The position numbers were made by a program, and so were the translations under genes. This document shows positions 6,761 to 16,050 of a DNA stretch of 18,797 nt, piece by piece. Positions within the stretch are counted from its first letter, which is position 1. The number at the start of each line of letters is the position of its first letter. Below the pieces are notes generated by a model that searched no databases, was not told the DNA's origin, and saw nothing but the letters and a program-made list of their open reading frames with translations. Source of the stretch: a bacterium (lineage in GTDB: Bacteria > Spirochaetota > UBA4802 > UBA5550); NCBI GenBank assembly GCA_024224995.1, contig JAAENB010000827.1, positions 1-18,797 on the forward strand. Reading direction: 5' to 3'.

Positions 6761-6782
6761 CCCCTCGCAGGGGTCGCACCCC
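6761..6782. repeat. alternating C4/G4 mini-palindrome
   Basis: Five blocks follow one another exactly: CCCC, TCGCA, GGGG, TCGCA, CCCC. The central GGGG can pair with either flanking CCCC, which gives two mutually exclusive four-base stems with the same loop. It lies directly after the T-run of palindrome B. The stems are short, so this may be chance or the edge of a dispersed repeat. Confidence 0.4.
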
Positions 6783-6875
6783 GCTTCGTGGTACTGTCTT
6801 AATATACCGAAAAACGAAATTCGGAATGTAAATTATGCCTGCCAGGAAATTTCATTTCCCCATTAATAATATTAC

Positions 6876-6904
6876 TTGATCTATTTTATAAATTATGATA
6901 GAAT
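6876..6904 (+). promoter_or_regulatory. probable sigma70-type promoter of the hybrid kinase gene
   Basis: TTGATC at 6876-6881 and TAGAAT at 6899-6904 are separated by 17 bases. The site is 33 bases before the ATG, and a strong ribosome binding site (GGGGAGAGG) lies between them. It was identified by eye. Confidence 0.5.
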
Positions 6905-6937
6905 AAAGGACCGGGAATTCCGGGGAGAGGGCTCCGT

Positions 6938-9283
6938 ATGCATAAACCCAAAATTCTTATCGTAGAAGACGAAGGTCTTATTGCGCTTGCAATACATGAT
7001 ATGCTCGAAAGAAAGGGCTATAGTGTCTGCGGTATCGCGTCAAATGGTGAAGACGCAATTAGAATCGCGGAAGAAGATTCTCCTGAACTTATTATGATGG
7101 ATATCGTACTATCCGGTCAAATGGATGGAATTACAACTTCCGCATTAATTAAAGAAAAGAAAAACATCCCAATAGTATATACAACAGCACACTCCGATGA
7201 AGAGACCCTGGACAGGATCAAGGCAACAGAACCGTACGGGATAATTTTAAAACCGATCAATAAAAATGACGTATATTCCACTATAGAAATTGCTCTATAC
7301 AAACATAAAGCGGAAACAAACTTAATAGAAAGTGAAGAACGCTACCGGATGCTCTTCAACTCCATGTTGAACGGATTTTCATATTGTAAAATGCTTTTTA
7401 ATAAAAAAAAAGAGCCCCTTGACTGGATATTCCTGGACGTTAACGACAGTTTTGAAACCATCATCGGCATAAAAAAAGAAGAGGTTATAAACAAAAGAGT
7501 TACCGAAGTTATTCGGGACATTAAAGAGGATAACCCGGAACTGCTTGATATCTATGGCAGAGTCGCGCTAACAGGTGAAAAAAAACAATTTGAGAGTTAC
7601 CTTCACGCGCTAAATATGTGGTTTTCCGTGTCTGCGTACAGTCCCGAAGAAAAATTTTTTATCGCAGTATTCGAAGACATTACCGAACGGAAGCAGGCAG
7701 AAATAGCGCTCATTGAAAGTAAAGAGCGTCTTAAAGGATTCTATGACGCGGCTTTCGAGGGAATCGCGGTTACCAGGAAAGGAAAAATCATCGACTTTAA
7801 CCGGCGATTTGCCGAAATATTCGGCTATACTGAAGAGGAATTATTTAACACGGATATAGTTGAACTGGTGCTGGAAGAGGACCGGGAGCTGGTATCGGAA
7901 CGGGTCCGTTCCGGGTATCAAAAACCATACGAGTATAAAGCGCTTCACAAGAACGGCTCTGTTCTGTTTCTTGAAGTTCATGGTAAGAATATACAATTCG
8001 AAGGGCGCCCTACCACCGTCATGACCATTCATGATATTACCAAAAAGAAACAGGCCGAAGAAGGGATAATAAAACTGAATGAAGAACTTGAACAAAAGGT
8101 CATTCTGCGAACCGCAGAACTGGAAAAACGGACCCATGAATTAAATTTCGCGAAAGAAGCGGCAGACGCGGCAAACCAGGCAAAGAGCGAATTTCTTGCC
8201 AATATGAGCCATGAACTGCGAACTCCGCTAAACAGTATCATCGGTTTTAGCCAGATCCTTGGGAAAAAACAAGCAATTAGAGAAAATGAGAAATTATATG
8301 AATATTTAACACATATTAAGGAAGGCGGCGACCATCTCCTGGACATGGTAAATGATATTCTTGATCTTTCGAAGATTGAAGCAAAGAAGATTGAAATTGA
8401 CAGGAACCCCTTTGACTTTGAATTGATGCTCACCAGGGCACCATTGTCCGTATTGTCCCAGGTCACAAATAAAAAACTCCGGATGGAAACAAACATTGAT
8501 CCGGATATTGGCTGGCTTAATGGTGACGAGATACGAATAAAACAGGTGATATTTAACCTGCTTTCAAATGCCATTAAATTTACCAATAGCGGTAAGCGCA
8601 TAGGAATAGAAGCAACCCCGGATAACGATATGATCATAACAACAATATGGGACGAAGGAATAGGAATACCCGAAGATTTCATTGAGCGAATATTTGATCC
8701 TTTTGAACAGGTACAGGAAAGCAAAACAAGGACCATGGGCACGGGACTTGGACTTTCCATATCGAAACAGCTGATTGAATTACACGGCGGAACAATTACG
8801 GTAACAAGCCAGGTGGATAGAGGCAGCCGGTTTACCATTACATTGCCGAACAGGATTGCTGTTGAGAAACCAGGAACTGAAAAAAAAGAAATCCAGGTAA
8901 CGAAAATTGAATCTCAAAAAAATACCGGGAACATACTCGTTGTTGAAGACAATAAAATAAATATGCTCATACTGCAAGAGGATTTAACAGACTCAGGATT
9001 CAAGGTGGACGGGGTACAGAGTGGAGAAAAAGCAGTAGAAGCGGTTTCCGAAAAAACTTATGACTTAATACTCATGGACATTCAGCTTACCGGAATTGAC
9101 GGCATTACAGCCATGAAATTGATCCGGGATATACATCCCAAGTATGTCCCGGTGGTCGCTTTAACCGCTTTCGCGATGAAAGGCGACAGGAAAAAATACA
9201 TTGACGAAGGATTCGATGACTATATCCCAAAACCAATTGACCTGGATCTTCTGCATACAATTGTTAAAAAGTTATTATCCTGA
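6938..9283 (+). CDS. soluble hybrid histidine kinase, REC-PAS-PAS-HisKA-HATPase-REC
   Basis: A 781-residue sensor kinase without membrane segments, so it should act in the cytosol. In order: an N-terminal receiver domain (about 4-120, phosphoacceptor D55 in [10 protein letters not shown]); a first PAS domain (about 131-252); a second PAS domain (about 258-372); a coiled linker (about 368-420); HisKA with the autophosphorylated H425 in [12 protein letters not shown]; an ATPase domain with the N box [14 protein letters not shown], the G1 box [10 protein letters not shown] and the G2 box [11 protein letters not shown]; and a C-terminal receiver (about 665-780, D714 in [10 protein letters not shown]). 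The receiver at the front suggests that an upstream kinase or phosphotransfer protein can modulate it. No HPt protein or output regulator is adjacent, so its partners are elsewhere. It has its own promoter and a strong ribosome binding site. The signal is unknown; the PAS cores show no obvious cofactor motif. Confidence 0.9.
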   Translation: MHKPKILIVEDEGLIALAIHDMLERKGYSVCGIASNGEDAIRIAEEDSPELIMMDIVLSGQMDGITTSALIKEKKNIPIVYTTAHSDEETLDRIKATEPYGIILKPINKNDVYSTIEIALYKHKAETNLIESEERYRMLFNSMLNGFSYCKMLFNKKKEPLDWIFLDVNDSFETIIGIKKEEVINKRVTEVIRDIKEDNPELLDIYGRVALTGEKKQFESYLHALNMWFSVSAYSPEEKFFIAVFEDITERKQAEIALIESKERLKGFYDAAFEGIAVTRKGKIIDFNRRFAEIFGYTEEELFNTDIVELVLEEDRELVSERVRSGYQKPYEYKALHKNGSVLFLEVHGKNIQFEGRPTTVMTIHDITKKKQAEEGIIKLNEELEQKVILRTAELEKRTHELNFAKEAADAANQAKSEFLANMSHELRTPLNSIIGFSQILGKKQAIRENEKLYEYLTHIKEGGDHLLDMVNDILDLSKIEAKKIEIDRNPFDFELMLTRAPLSVLSQVTNKKLRMETNIDPDIGWLNGDEIRIKQVIFNLLSNAIKFTNSGKRIGIEATPDNDMIITTIWDEGIGIPEDFIERIFDPFEQVQESKTRTMGTGLGLSISKQLIELHGGTITVTSQVDRGSRFTITLPNRIAVEKPGTEKKEIQVTKIESQKNTGNILVVEDNKINMLILQEDLTDSGFKVDGVQSGEKAVEAVSEKTYDLILMDIQLTGIDGITAMKLIRDIHPKYVPVVALTAFAMKGDRKKYIDEGFDDYIPKPIDLDLLHTIVKKLLS

Positions 9284-9301
9284 ATTAATCTACGAATTAA
9301 A

Positions 9302-9871
9302 CTACGAATCTATAGAATTAAAAAACTCATTAAATGTATCGAGACGAACAAACTTTTTAAGTTCCTTCCTGGGAGGCCCGTCTTTCTTGACCACTGCCGG
9401 TTTCCCAATAGGGATGGAAGCCACGACCTCGTAGCCCTGAGGCATGCCAAGTATTTTCGCGCAAGTCTCATGATCCATAGACCCCACAATAACTGTTCCC
9501 AGGCCAATCTCATGAGCCTTAAGACAGAGGTTCTGCACCGCGAGCCCCAGGTCGAACATGAACCATTCCATGAACTTAGTTCGTTCCTCTTCGTCCCTGC
9601 ATCCGGATACCTTTGTTTTCGCACAAGCCATAATAAGCGCCGACGCGGAAAAAGAACACTTTCGCGCCGGATTCTTTTCGGAATATGTTTCCGTAACCTG
9701 GTTAATAACCTCTCTATCCCGCACTATAACAAATTCCCATACCTGGGTGTTTGCCCATGAAGGAGCGTTGCGCGCGGCTTCAAGAACCTCTTTCAATTGA
9801 TCGTTGGGCACATAATCATCGGTAAATTTCCTAACGGATCTTCGCTCCATTATCGCTTTGTCCAGTTGCAT
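9302..9871 (-). CDS. nitroreductase-family FMN oxidoreductase
   Basis: A 189-residue protein of the nitroreductase fold, which binds FMN at a dimer interface and uses NAD(P)H to reduce nitro compounds, quinones or similar substrates. The start at 9871 is chosen over an upstream codon at 9937 because AAGGAG lies seven bases before it and the family opening (AIMERRSVRKF, residues 6-16) follows at once. Other family marks are LEAARNAPSWANTQVWEFVIV (in part the FMN phosphate-binding region), MFDLGLAVQNLCLKAHEIGL, and a C-terminal VASIPIGKPA. No ferredoxin domain is attached. The gene converges with the hybrid kinase gene and is separated from the MFS gene by two hairpins, so it is probably transcribed alone. 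The substrate cannot be predicted; an annotation beyond nitroreductase family would be guesswork. Confidence 0.87.
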   Translation of the reverse strand: MQLDKAIMERRSVRKFTDDYVPNDQLKEVLEAARNAPSWANTQVWEFVIVRDREVINQVTETYSEKNPARKCSFSASALIMACAKTKVSGCRDEEERTKFMEWFMFDLGLAVQNLCLKAHEIGLGTVIVGSMDHETCAKILGMPQGYEVVASIPIGKPAVVKKDGPPRKELKKFVRLDTFNEFFNSIDS

Positions 9872-9935
9872 TGAATTACTCCTTAAAAAAAAACTAAAAT
9901 CAGGGTCGTCTTTTACTCCCGGGAAAGCCACCCCC

Positions 9936-9956
9936 AACCCCCTCGAAGGGGGGGTT
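9936..9956. repeat. GC-rich hairpin upstream of the nitroreductase gene
   Basis: AACCCCC at 9936-9942 pairs with GGGGGTT at 9950-9956. There is no T-run on either side. It lies 65 bases before the nitroreductase start on the minus strand and might attenuate or stabilise that transcript. Confidence 0.4.
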
Positions 9957-9980
9957 ATTCCCTTATAAAAATTAATGATA

Positions 9981-10016
9981 CCTGTATTCAGGAGTCCCTG
10001 TCAAGAAGAATACAGG
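9981..10016 (-). terminator. probable terminator of the MFS gene
   Basis: CCTGTATTC at 9981-9989 is the exact complement of GAATACAGG at 10008-10016, with an 18-base loop. Read on the minus strand it comes a few bases after the MFS stop and is followed within ten bases by ATTTTTAT. The long loop makes it a moderate candidate. Confidence 0.5.
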
Positions 10017-10018
10017 GT

Positions 10019-11200
10019 TTATTGTTTCAGGGTTACCATAAGAATAAGGCATGATATAAGCGAGAAAACCGCAAATGAATAAAAGACCCCTTCAATACCC
10101 CAGAGGGCAAAAGCCAGTGCAGCAAGCATTGGCCCCAGGGTTTGCCCCAGCCGTAAAACCATTGAATTTCCTGCCATAAAAAATCCCCGGTATTCAATAG
10201 AAGCCCTGCTTGAGACCTGGTTATGGATACTGGGAATATTGATCCCATTGGCAAAACCATATATAAAAACAGGGATCATCAGTGCGGGCAAATTCCCCGA
10301 ATTTTCAGCAAAAAAGAGCATAGCCAGTATAGCAGCAGCATATAAAAAAAAGCCGAAACATATTAGCTTCTTCGATGAAAACCGGGCAGTTAATTTACCC
10401 AGGTTAAAGGCGCCAACGGAAGTAGCAAGGGACGCTCCGGATAAAATGAGGCCTATCTCAAAAGGTGACAAACCAAACTTCGATTTCATAAACAGGGGGA
10501 AATAGATAAGCAAAAATCCGTAAAGAAGAATAAAAGTAGCCATACTGGCAAAATAAAGTCCCAGAACAGGTATATTATTCATATGCTTTATGCTGTTCTT
10601 CAAATAGTCCAATATATTATCCGGTTTGCCGGGCCTGGGATTATCGAGAACAAATAAAACAAGCAATCCTACGGGAATAGCAGCCAGTGATAATAAAAAC
10701 GGATAATTCCATCCGATTAAGGCAATAGCTCCCCCAATTGAAGGATAAATGGCCGCTCCCAGGCTTAAGACCATACTATTGTACCCCATCGCGGTTACCC
10801 GGTCTTCTTCAGTAAAAATATCTCCAATAAGCGTTACCCCCAGGGAATTAAGAGAGGCCGCGCCAATGCCCTGAAAAAAACGGAGCAATAGCAGTGTATC
10901 GAAATCATTAACAAAAGCGCACGCGGAACCGGCCAGGGCAAACAGGAATAACGAAGGCGCAAGAATCCTTCTTCGGCCAATCCTGTCGGCAAGGATCCCC
11001 ACTACAGGGGCAAGAAAAATACCCGGCAGGGTAAAATAATAGATAAGCTGGGCTACCGATCCTTTGGAATCAAATTTTCCGGATATTTTTGGTAAAATTG
11101 GCGCAATGGTGGTTACCCCCATAATAGCAATAAGGGTTACCCCAAATATTATTGTGAGGTTTTTATTAAAAAAAAGAAGGCTTCGATCTCTTTTCGTCAT
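10019..11200 (-). CDS. major facilitator superfamily transporter
   Basis: A 393-residue inner-membrane protein with about twelve hydrophobic segments. The clearest family mark is motif A between helices 2 and 3, GILADRIGRRRIL, with further typical sequence in LLLRFFQGIGAASLNSLGVTLIGDIF (helix 4-5 region, in part). It belongs to the drug/H+ antiporter-like part of the superfamily by appearance, but the substrate cannot be read from the sequence. I start it at the ATG at 11200 rather than the GTG at 11239, because the GTG lies inside the stem of the pckG terminator and has no ribosome binding site. Neither start has a clear Shine-Dalgarno sequence, so the N-terminus is uncertain. It follows pckG on the same strand, separated by the terminator. 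Confidence 0.85.
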   Translation of the reverse strand: MTKRDRSLLFFNKNLTIIFGVTLIAIMGVTTIAPILPKISGKFDSKGSVAQLIYYFTLPGIFLAPVVGILADRIGRRRILAPSLFLFALAGSACAFVNDFDTLLLLRFFQGIGAASLNSLGVTLIGDIFTEEDRVTAMGYNSMVLSLGAAIYPSIGGAIALIGWNYPFLLSLAAIPVGLLVLFVLDNPRPGKPDNILDYLKNSIKHMNNIPVLGLYFASMATFILLYGFLLIYFPLFMKSKFGLSPFEIGLILSGASLATSVGAFNLGKLTARFSSKKLICFGFFLYAAAILAMLFFAENSGNLPALMIPVFIYGFANGINIPSIHNQVSSRASIEYRGFFMAGNSMVLRLGQTLGPMLAALAFALWGIEGVFYSFAVFSLISCLILMVTLKQ

Positions 11201-11234
11201 TCGATGCAGGAAACTGCTTATAATAAATAATGAA

Positions 11235-11261
11235 GACACGCGGGAACATATCCCGCGTGTC
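11235..11261 (-). terminator. terminator hairpin after pckG
   Basis: A perfect 11 bp stem, 11235-11245 with 11251-11261, around a five-base loop (ACATA on the plus strand). On the minus strand it lies 13 bases beyond the pckG stop and is followed by the T-rich stretch TTCATTATTTATAA. The stem is GC-rich, so it should fold well. It separates pckG from the MFS gene. Confidence 0.75.
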
Positions 11262-11274
11262 TTTCAATCATTGT

Positions 11275-13137
11275 TTATTTAAACTCGTCCGGAGCTATAA
11301 CGTCTTTTCCAAACTTCTCTTTTGCTATGCTAATACGTTCACGCAGCATTGAAAGTGTATTAGAGAATTCAGCAGGAATGTCTTCTTCCGCTTTATATAC
11401 TTCTTCCATACGATCCAGTTTTGCAAGGAACATATCTGTTCGAATAGCAAACTGCTGATCGTATTCAGCTTTTGTGTATTCACGGTCAAAAATCTGCTTA
11501 AAAAGATCTTTAATATCTTCATACAGTGGAATATAGCCAATAGGAGTTTCAAGAGCTTCGTACTCATTGTGAACTCGTCCTTCCATCCAGTAGAGCCATA
11601 CTTTTTTATCCACTATCTCGTTCAAAAACTTTCCATCAGCTTTCAGGAAATAATTTGTAGCAAAAACTTTTGGAGTCTCTGACAGACTGTTTCCAAACTC
11701 AATATGGTTATTGAGGTATTTTCCAAGAGGTACTACAAGGAAGTCGAGGTTAGCCATAGGGGAAAGCTTCCGCACACCTGCTGCTCCCAGGGTGGCTGCT
11801 GTTGTTTCAGATTCAACAGTGGCTCCAATGAAAACACCATGAGCCCAATCAAAGCTCTGGTAAACAGGTACTGACGTGTCTGAGTCACGTCCACCGTAAA
11901 TAACTCCCTGCACCGGTACACCATTGGGATCTTCCAGTTTTGGATCTACATTCTCAAGCTCAGAAAGCCGGATTGTGTACCGTGCGTTTTTATGAGCCGG
12001 AAGGATCTCTTTTCCATTGGCGTCCTTGTCACCTTTTTTCCATGCTCCCGCATGATTTTCTCCTTCTTCAGGAAGGTCTTTTCCCATTCCCAGCCAATAT
12101 GGCTTTCCCTCTTTAATAAGAACGTTTGAGAAAATCGTCTCCCGGGGAGATGTAAGGGTCTCGTAAATCAAGGGATCGTCAACAGGATTAACATTTTCAA
12201 TAATCCCAAAAATTCCCTGCTCAACATTTACAGTGTATGGTATACCATCATCGCCTTTTCTTAAATAGGCAATATCATCACCTACGATCAACTGTCCGGG
12301 TATCATTGCTGTTGAAGTTTTTCCACAGGCACTGGGAAAGGCCCCGGCAAAATAGGTGCACCGGTTCTTGCCTTCGGGTTGAGCTCCCATAATAAACATG
12401 TGCTCTGCCAGCCAGCCTTCATGATTCGCTTTGTAAATGGCAAGCCTGAGCGCCAGCTTTTTAAGACCAACACTGTTCCCGGCATACTGGTTATTTACGG
12501 TAAAAACTCTTCCCCATTTAGGATCAATGTACATTCTTCTTTTGTCAAGATCTACACTATTGCCTCTCTCATCAAGTTTTCCTGCGGAATGGACAAACGT
12601 AAAGAAATCATCAGATCCGTTCAGTTCCTTGAATTGGGAGTATCCCGTTCGATACAAAATATCTTCACTGTGACATACATAGGCGGAATCAGTTATTTGC
12701 AGCGAGCAAAGAGAAAACTTTGACTTGCGGGGGGCAAGACAGAAAAACCGGATAATGGCTTCTTTTCCTTCCATAACGCCGTCCATGATTCCCAGGACTT
12801 CTTTGAGACCTTCTTCTTTATCAATAGTATTGATAACCTTACTCATCTTCATATCAGGGGTAACCATGATTCGTGTATTGTCTTTGTCACGAGCCTGGTC
12901 ATTATATCCATCATAGTGGATTGTATGTCCTTCCATGGAGAGTTTCTTTTCCTCACCATTAGTTATTGCCAATTCCCGGACATAGTCAATATCTTCCTGA
13001 CTATCGGTAATTACGGTAACTTTTGCGGGCTTTAAGAGATTGATATACTCTTCAACTATTGCCTCTACGTTTGAATTGTTTAAATCTGTCAGCTTTTTCA
13101 GATTAGCTTCATTGAGAACACTTTTGTCTATGTTCAT
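11275..13137 (-). CDS. pckG: phosphoenolpyruvate carboxykinase, GTP-dependent
   Basis: A 620-residue cytosolic enzyme that interconverts oxaloacetate plus GTP with phosphoenolpyruvate, CO2 and GDP. Its length fits the GTP-type family, which is larger than the ATP-type PckA. The P-loop is FPSACGKTS with the reactive cysteine C271 and K273, preceded by the metal/substrate region around YFAGAFP and followed by GDDIAYLRKGDDG. The sequence VQGVIYGGRDSDTSVPVYQS and the C-terminal NYFLKADGKFLN region are also family-typical. The ATG at 13137 is preceded by a perfect AGGAGG. A strong terminator follows the stop codon. The 5' leader is long (see the intergenic entry). Depending on physiology it serves gluconeogenesis or anaplerosis; the neighbours do not settle this. 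Confidence 0.95.
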   Translation of the reverse strand: MNIDKSVLNEANLKKLTDLNNSNVEAIVEEYINLLKPAKVTVITDSQEDIDYVRELAITNGEEKKLSMEGHTIHYDGYNDQARDKDNTRIMVTPDMKMSKVINTIDKEEGLKEVLGIMDGVMEGKEAIIRFFCLAPRKSKFSLCSLQITDSAYVCHSEDILYRTGYSQFKELNGSDDFFTFVHSAGKLDERGNSVDLDKRRMYIDPKWGRVFTVNNQYAGNSVGLKKLALRLAIYKANHEGWLAEHMFIMGAQPEGKNRCTYFAGAFPSACGKTSTAMIPGQLIVGDDIAYLRKGDDGIPYTVNVEQGIFGIIENVNPVDDPLIYETLTSPRETIFSNVLIKEGKPYWLGMGKDLPEEGENHAGAWKKGDKDANGKEILPAHKNARYTIRLSELENVDPKLEDPNGVPVQGVIYGGRDSDTSVPVYQSFDWAHGVFIGATVESETTAATLGAAGVRKLSPMANLDFLVVPLGKYLNNHIEFGNSLSETPKVFATNYFLKADGKFLNEIVDKKVWLYWMEGRVHNEYEALETPIGYIPLYEDIKDLFKQIFDREYTKAEYDQQFAIRTDMFLAKLDRMEEVYKAEEDIPAEFSNTLSMLRERISIAKEKFGKDVIAPDEFK

Positions 13138-13395
13138 ACTACTTTCCTCCTATTGAATTTTATCTGTGGCTGCTCAAAAATCTTTGTCTAAGAGCAGGTA
13201 GTTTTCTTTTCTGCTGCCGCAGTATAAGAGCGTACCGGTAGAATACACACTTTTGTTGTTATCGACTCGCAGCTCAAACCTCTGCTTTTTATTATTCTCA
13301 TAAAAAGAAATGCATACACTTCTTTTTACTAATGTCTGATTTATTTTTAAGAACGGAAAAGCGGTAGTTTGCTTATTTTAAAGCAAATGGGGGAC

Positions 13396-13424
13396 AGTTT
13401 AATTTTTACAGTATTCTATTGCAA
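13396..13424 (-). promoter_or_regulatory. possible pckG promoter
   Basis: On the minus strand TTGCAA (13419-13424) is followed after 17 bases by TAAACT (13396-13401). If used, the pckG transcript would have a leader of about 250 bases. TTGACA on the minus strand at 13461-13466 is an alternative -35 with a poorer -10. Confidence 0.3.
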
Positions 13425-13493
13425 GTCTTAATTTTATCATTTAGAAAAAAATAATCAATATGTCAATCACCTGAAATTATTCCTTATTATTCC

Positions 13494-13524
13494 TTGACTT
13501 TATTTAAAAAATATTTACTATAAT
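13494..13524 (+). promoter_or_regulatory. probable promoter of the DUF2157 operon
   Basis: TTGACT at 13494-13499 is followed by either TACTAT at 13516-13521 (16-base gap) or TATAAT at 13519-13524 (19-base gap). The start codon lies 36 bases after the latter. AGGA at 13548-13551 is the closer ribosome binding site; a stronger AAGGAG at 13537-13542 is rather distant. Confidence 0.55.
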
Positions 13525-13559
13525 ATGACAATAATTAAGGAGCACAACAGGATACCAAC

Positions 13560-15479
13560 ATGCCAAATAATACTTCTTTTTTAAAAATACTCCAAACCGA
13601 AACCAAACGGTGGATCTCCGAAGGGATCATTTCTTCGGAGCAAAAAGATAAGATACTGGAACTCTATCCGGCCGAAGCGGCGGCAGGGTCTGAGAAAAAA
13701 AAGAAAAATGTTCATTTACCTGCTATTATCATTGGGATGGCTGCTGTACTGCTTTGCGTGGGTATAATCCTGTTTTATGCCGCCAACTGGAAGAATATGC
13801 CCCCGGTGGTGAAAATTGTCCAGGTTTTCATACTGCTCTTCAGCACCTATGGAGCTGCCTATTATTTCCTTGCCGTTAATGAAGGGCATCGAGCCCTGGG
13901 AAGGGCATTTCTCATGATTGGCATGGTTGCCTTTGGAGCGGGTATCACCCTTACGGCCCAGATATTTCATATTAGCGCCCACCCCACCAACGGTGTTCTG
14001 GCCTGGGCTCTGGGTGTTCTTATTATGTCATGGGTTGCGCGTGAGCGGTGGGGGTATTATCTTGCAATGGTTCTCCTGTTTGTGTGGAACTCCTGGGAAT
14101 TCGCCCAGTATGGAAATCCCAATTATATTTTTATTCTTTTTATTATTGTTCTTTTTGCGACTTTTTATAATTCAAAGGACAAAGTCGGTTCGGTCTTTAT
14201 GTTCTTTATGTTCATGCTCTGGTTTTACCAGGTTAACGGGTACTGGTTCAACAAAGAAATATTTGGTACCGACTTTGAAGTTGCGGGCCCGGTCTTCGCG
14301 TTTCTTCATATCCCTTTTGGCGTTGTCCTTGTTGGCCTGGGTATGCTGGGTGATAAAAATAAGACTCTGGAAGCTACCTGCAAAATCATGCGGGTATTCG
14401 GGTGGATATTTATCTTCGGCCCCCTTGTTGGGTTTTCATGGCCTCTGGACCTGGAAACAAATTACCTCACTTTCAATAAAGAAAGCATCCCCTTTACCAT
14501 TGAATATATTGTTCTAATCGCAATGGCCGGGGGGACACTTATTCTCCTGGCAAAAAAGAATATAAAGATAGTGCTTCTTGCCGCTATTACCGCCTTCTCT
14601 CTCGTAATGCTGGTCCTTCCCATGGGCCATAAATCAACATTGATGATAACAACTCACCTGGGTCTTCTCGCTCTCATGTTCGGGATGCTCTATTCCAGTT
14701 ATATTACTGCTGAAGATAACGAGATTGAACGCGTCATGGGTTTTGTTTTTTTTGTTATGCTGATATCCCTAAAAGGGGTCGGGTTTTTCTCCATGGGTAT
14801 CGCTTCAGCTTCGGGAAATTTTTATATCGCCTATTGCCTGGGCTTTATTATATTCGCTACGGTTTGCTTCCTCATCAACCAGGTTCTCGGCATCCTGGTG
14901 GGCAGGGAAGAAAAAGAATTTCCCGTTATTATTATAAACGCGGTCTGTGCTATTATGGGCTTTCTTATTATTTACGCCCTTTCTTTTAAACTGGAAAACC
15001 AGAACTCGGTCTTTAACGCCCAAGCCATTGTCCTGGTGATGCTCTTTCTGTTCCTGTTCATGGCACTTGGCCTGTATTTGTACCTCTGGACTATCAGTCC
15101 CGAAAAACTGATCCTCTCGCTTTCGGCCATTGTCTTTTTCTGTTCCGCCTTTGTCCTGTTTATTTCAGGGCCTTCAATCTCATGGGTTATCTATTCTCTT
15201 ATTTTCAATATTCTCCTGTTTGTTTTTATAGGGGTTCTCATCTACTACAGTACCCGGGTCAATTCCAAAGCCCTGGCCAACCTGGCTATTGCCGCTTTTA
15301 TGATCCATATTACCACCAGGTACTTTGACGTTTTCTGGGATCTTCTTTCGGGCGCCGCGCTCTTTCTTATTACGGGCGCTCTTGGACTGGCTGGCGGCTG
15401 GCTCCTTGAAAAAAACAGGAGAAAGCTGCTTCAAAGAATTGCCGACTCGGAACAACATATTACGAAAGGGAGTGAATAG
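13560..15479 (+). CDS. DUF2157-type polytopic membrane protein
   Basis: A 639-residue protein. A soluble N-terminal segment of about 55 residues (ETKRWISEGIISSEQKDKIL) looks like the short helical region that opens DUF2157 proteins. Next comes VHLPAIIIGMAAVLLCVGII and then FYAANWKNMPPVVKI, the conserved N-W region of that family. From there to the C-terminus it is an almost continuous series of hydrophobic helices, more than a DUF2157 domain alone should need, so a DUF4401-like part probably forms the second half. It ends in a short basic and polar tail. The next gene begins two bases after its stop, and from memory DUF2157/DUF4401 and GDYXXLXY proteins are repeatedly neighbours, which suggests a shared complex. 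No enzymatic motif is visible and the function is unknown for the whole family. Confidence 0.75.
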   Translation: MPNNTSFLKILQTETKRWISEGIISSEQKDKILELYPAEAAAGSEKKKKNVHLPAIIIGMAAVLLCVGIILFYAANWKNMPPVVKIVQVFILLFSTYGAAYYFLAVNEGHRALGRAFLMIGMVAFGAGITLTAQIFHISAHPTNGVLAWALGVLIMSWVARERWGYYLAMVLLFVWNSWEFAQYGNPNYIFILFIIVLFATFYNSKDKVGSVFMFFMFMLWFYQVNGYWFNKEIFGTDFEVAGPVFAFLHIPFGVVLVGLGMLGDKNKTLEATCKIMRVFGWIFIFGPLVGFSWPLDLETNYLTFNKESIPFTIEYIVLIAMAGGTLILLAKKNIKIVLLAAITAFSLVMLVLPMGHKSTLMITTHLGLLALMFGMLYSSYITAEDNEIERVMGFVFFVMLISLKGVGFFSMGIASASGNFYIAYCLGFIIFATVCFLINQVLGILVGREEKEFPVIIINAVCAIMGFLIIYALSFKLENQNSVFNAQAIVLVMLFLFLFMALGLYLYLWTISPEKLILSLSAIVFFCSAFVLFISGPSISWVIYSLIFNILLFVFIGVLIYYSTRVNSKALANLAIAAFMIHITTRYFDVFWDLLSGAALFLITGALGLAGGWLLEKNRRKLLQRIADSEQHITKGSE

Positions 15480-15481
15480 AA

Positions 15482-16027
15482 ATGAAACCTTTTTCAAAAA
15501 AAGCATTTATTGCCGTTGTTATCGCCCAGGCCCTGGTTCTCTGTTTTATGATCGGGAAACGGGTTTTTATTCTTAAAACCGGAACCAAAGTGCTGCTGCA
15601 GTGCGAGCCGGTCGATCCCCGGAGTCTCTTTAGCGGTGATTATGTAATCCTGAATTATAAGATTTCCAGTTTAAGCGGGGATCTTTTTATTGATAAAGCT
15701 GATTCTCTTAAAAAAAACGATACTGTTTTTGTTGCCCTGGGTAAAGACAAAGAAGGTAAATTCTGGGAGGCGAAAGCCGCTTCTTCGGACCGGGATGCGC
15801 TCAATAAAAAAGATTATCCCGTTGTTATCCGTGGTACCGTGAAAGATCCAATTTTTCTGGGCATTAACATCCGCTACGGAGTGGAGAGTTATTTTGTCCC
15901 CCAATACGAAGGTCTGGAAATTGAACGGGAATTAAGCCAAGCGTCTGTTGAAATTTCAATTGCCGGTTCCGGCGAAAGCGGCATTAGCAGGCTTTTTCTT
16001 GACGACAGAGAAGTAAATTTTTATTAA
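15482..16027 (+). CDS. GDYXXLXY-domain membrane-anchored protein
   Basis: A 181-residue protein with one N-terminal membrane segment (about 8-24, AFIAVVIAQALVLCFMIGK) and an extracytoplasmic remainder. The naming motif is present exactly as SGDYVILNYKI, preceded by the usual CEPVDPRSLF. Such proteins are known only as partners of DUF2157/DUF4401 membrane proteins, and here it starts two bases after the stop of that gene, with a GGGAG ribosome binding site inside the preceding gene's end. It is probably co-translated and assembled with it. No catalytic residues are evident. The family assignment is firm; the biological role is unknown. Confidence 0.82.
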   Translation: MKPFSKKAFIAVVIAQALVLCFMIGKRVFILKTGTKVLLQCEPVDPRSLFSGDYVILNYKISSLSGDLFIDKADSLKKNDTVFVALGKDKEGKFWEAKAASSDRDALNKKDYPVVIRGTVKDPIFLGINIRYGVESYFVPQYEGLEIERELSQASVEISIAGSGESGISRLFLDDREVNFY

Positions 16028-16050
16028 AAAATTCAGGAGATACACACATC

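Larger units (their letters stand above)
6609..6937. other. 329-base intergenic region before the hybrid kinase
   Basis: The region holds palindrome B, its outer arms, a T-run, the C4/G4 alternation and then about 150 AT-rich bases with a probable promoter for the kinase gene. No reading frame with a ribosome binding site is present. Confidence 0.6.
13138..13559. other. 422-base divergent intergenic region between pckG and the DUF2157 gene
   Basis: An AT-rich region carrying promoters for both divergent genes. Near pckG it has a weak inverted repeat, CTGCTC at 13172-13177 with GAGCAG at 13192-13197, in the presumed 5' leader. A run GGGGGACAGTTT at 13389-13400 resembles, from memory, sequences seen in REP-like or insertion-sequence ends, but no partner repeat is present. 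No convincing reading frame or RNA gene is visible. Confidence 0.45.

Noticed and set aside
8029..8838. A 269-codon open frame on the minus strand inside the hybrid kinase gene
   Set aside because: It lies antisense to the HisKA/ATPase region, has serine-rich low-information sequence and no ribosome binding site. It is a by-product of codon bias in the real gene.
13918..14517. A 199-codon plus-strand frame inside the DUF2157 gene
   Set aside because: It overlaps the well-supported membrane protein in another frame. Its hydrophobicity simply mirrors the T-rich codons of the true frame.
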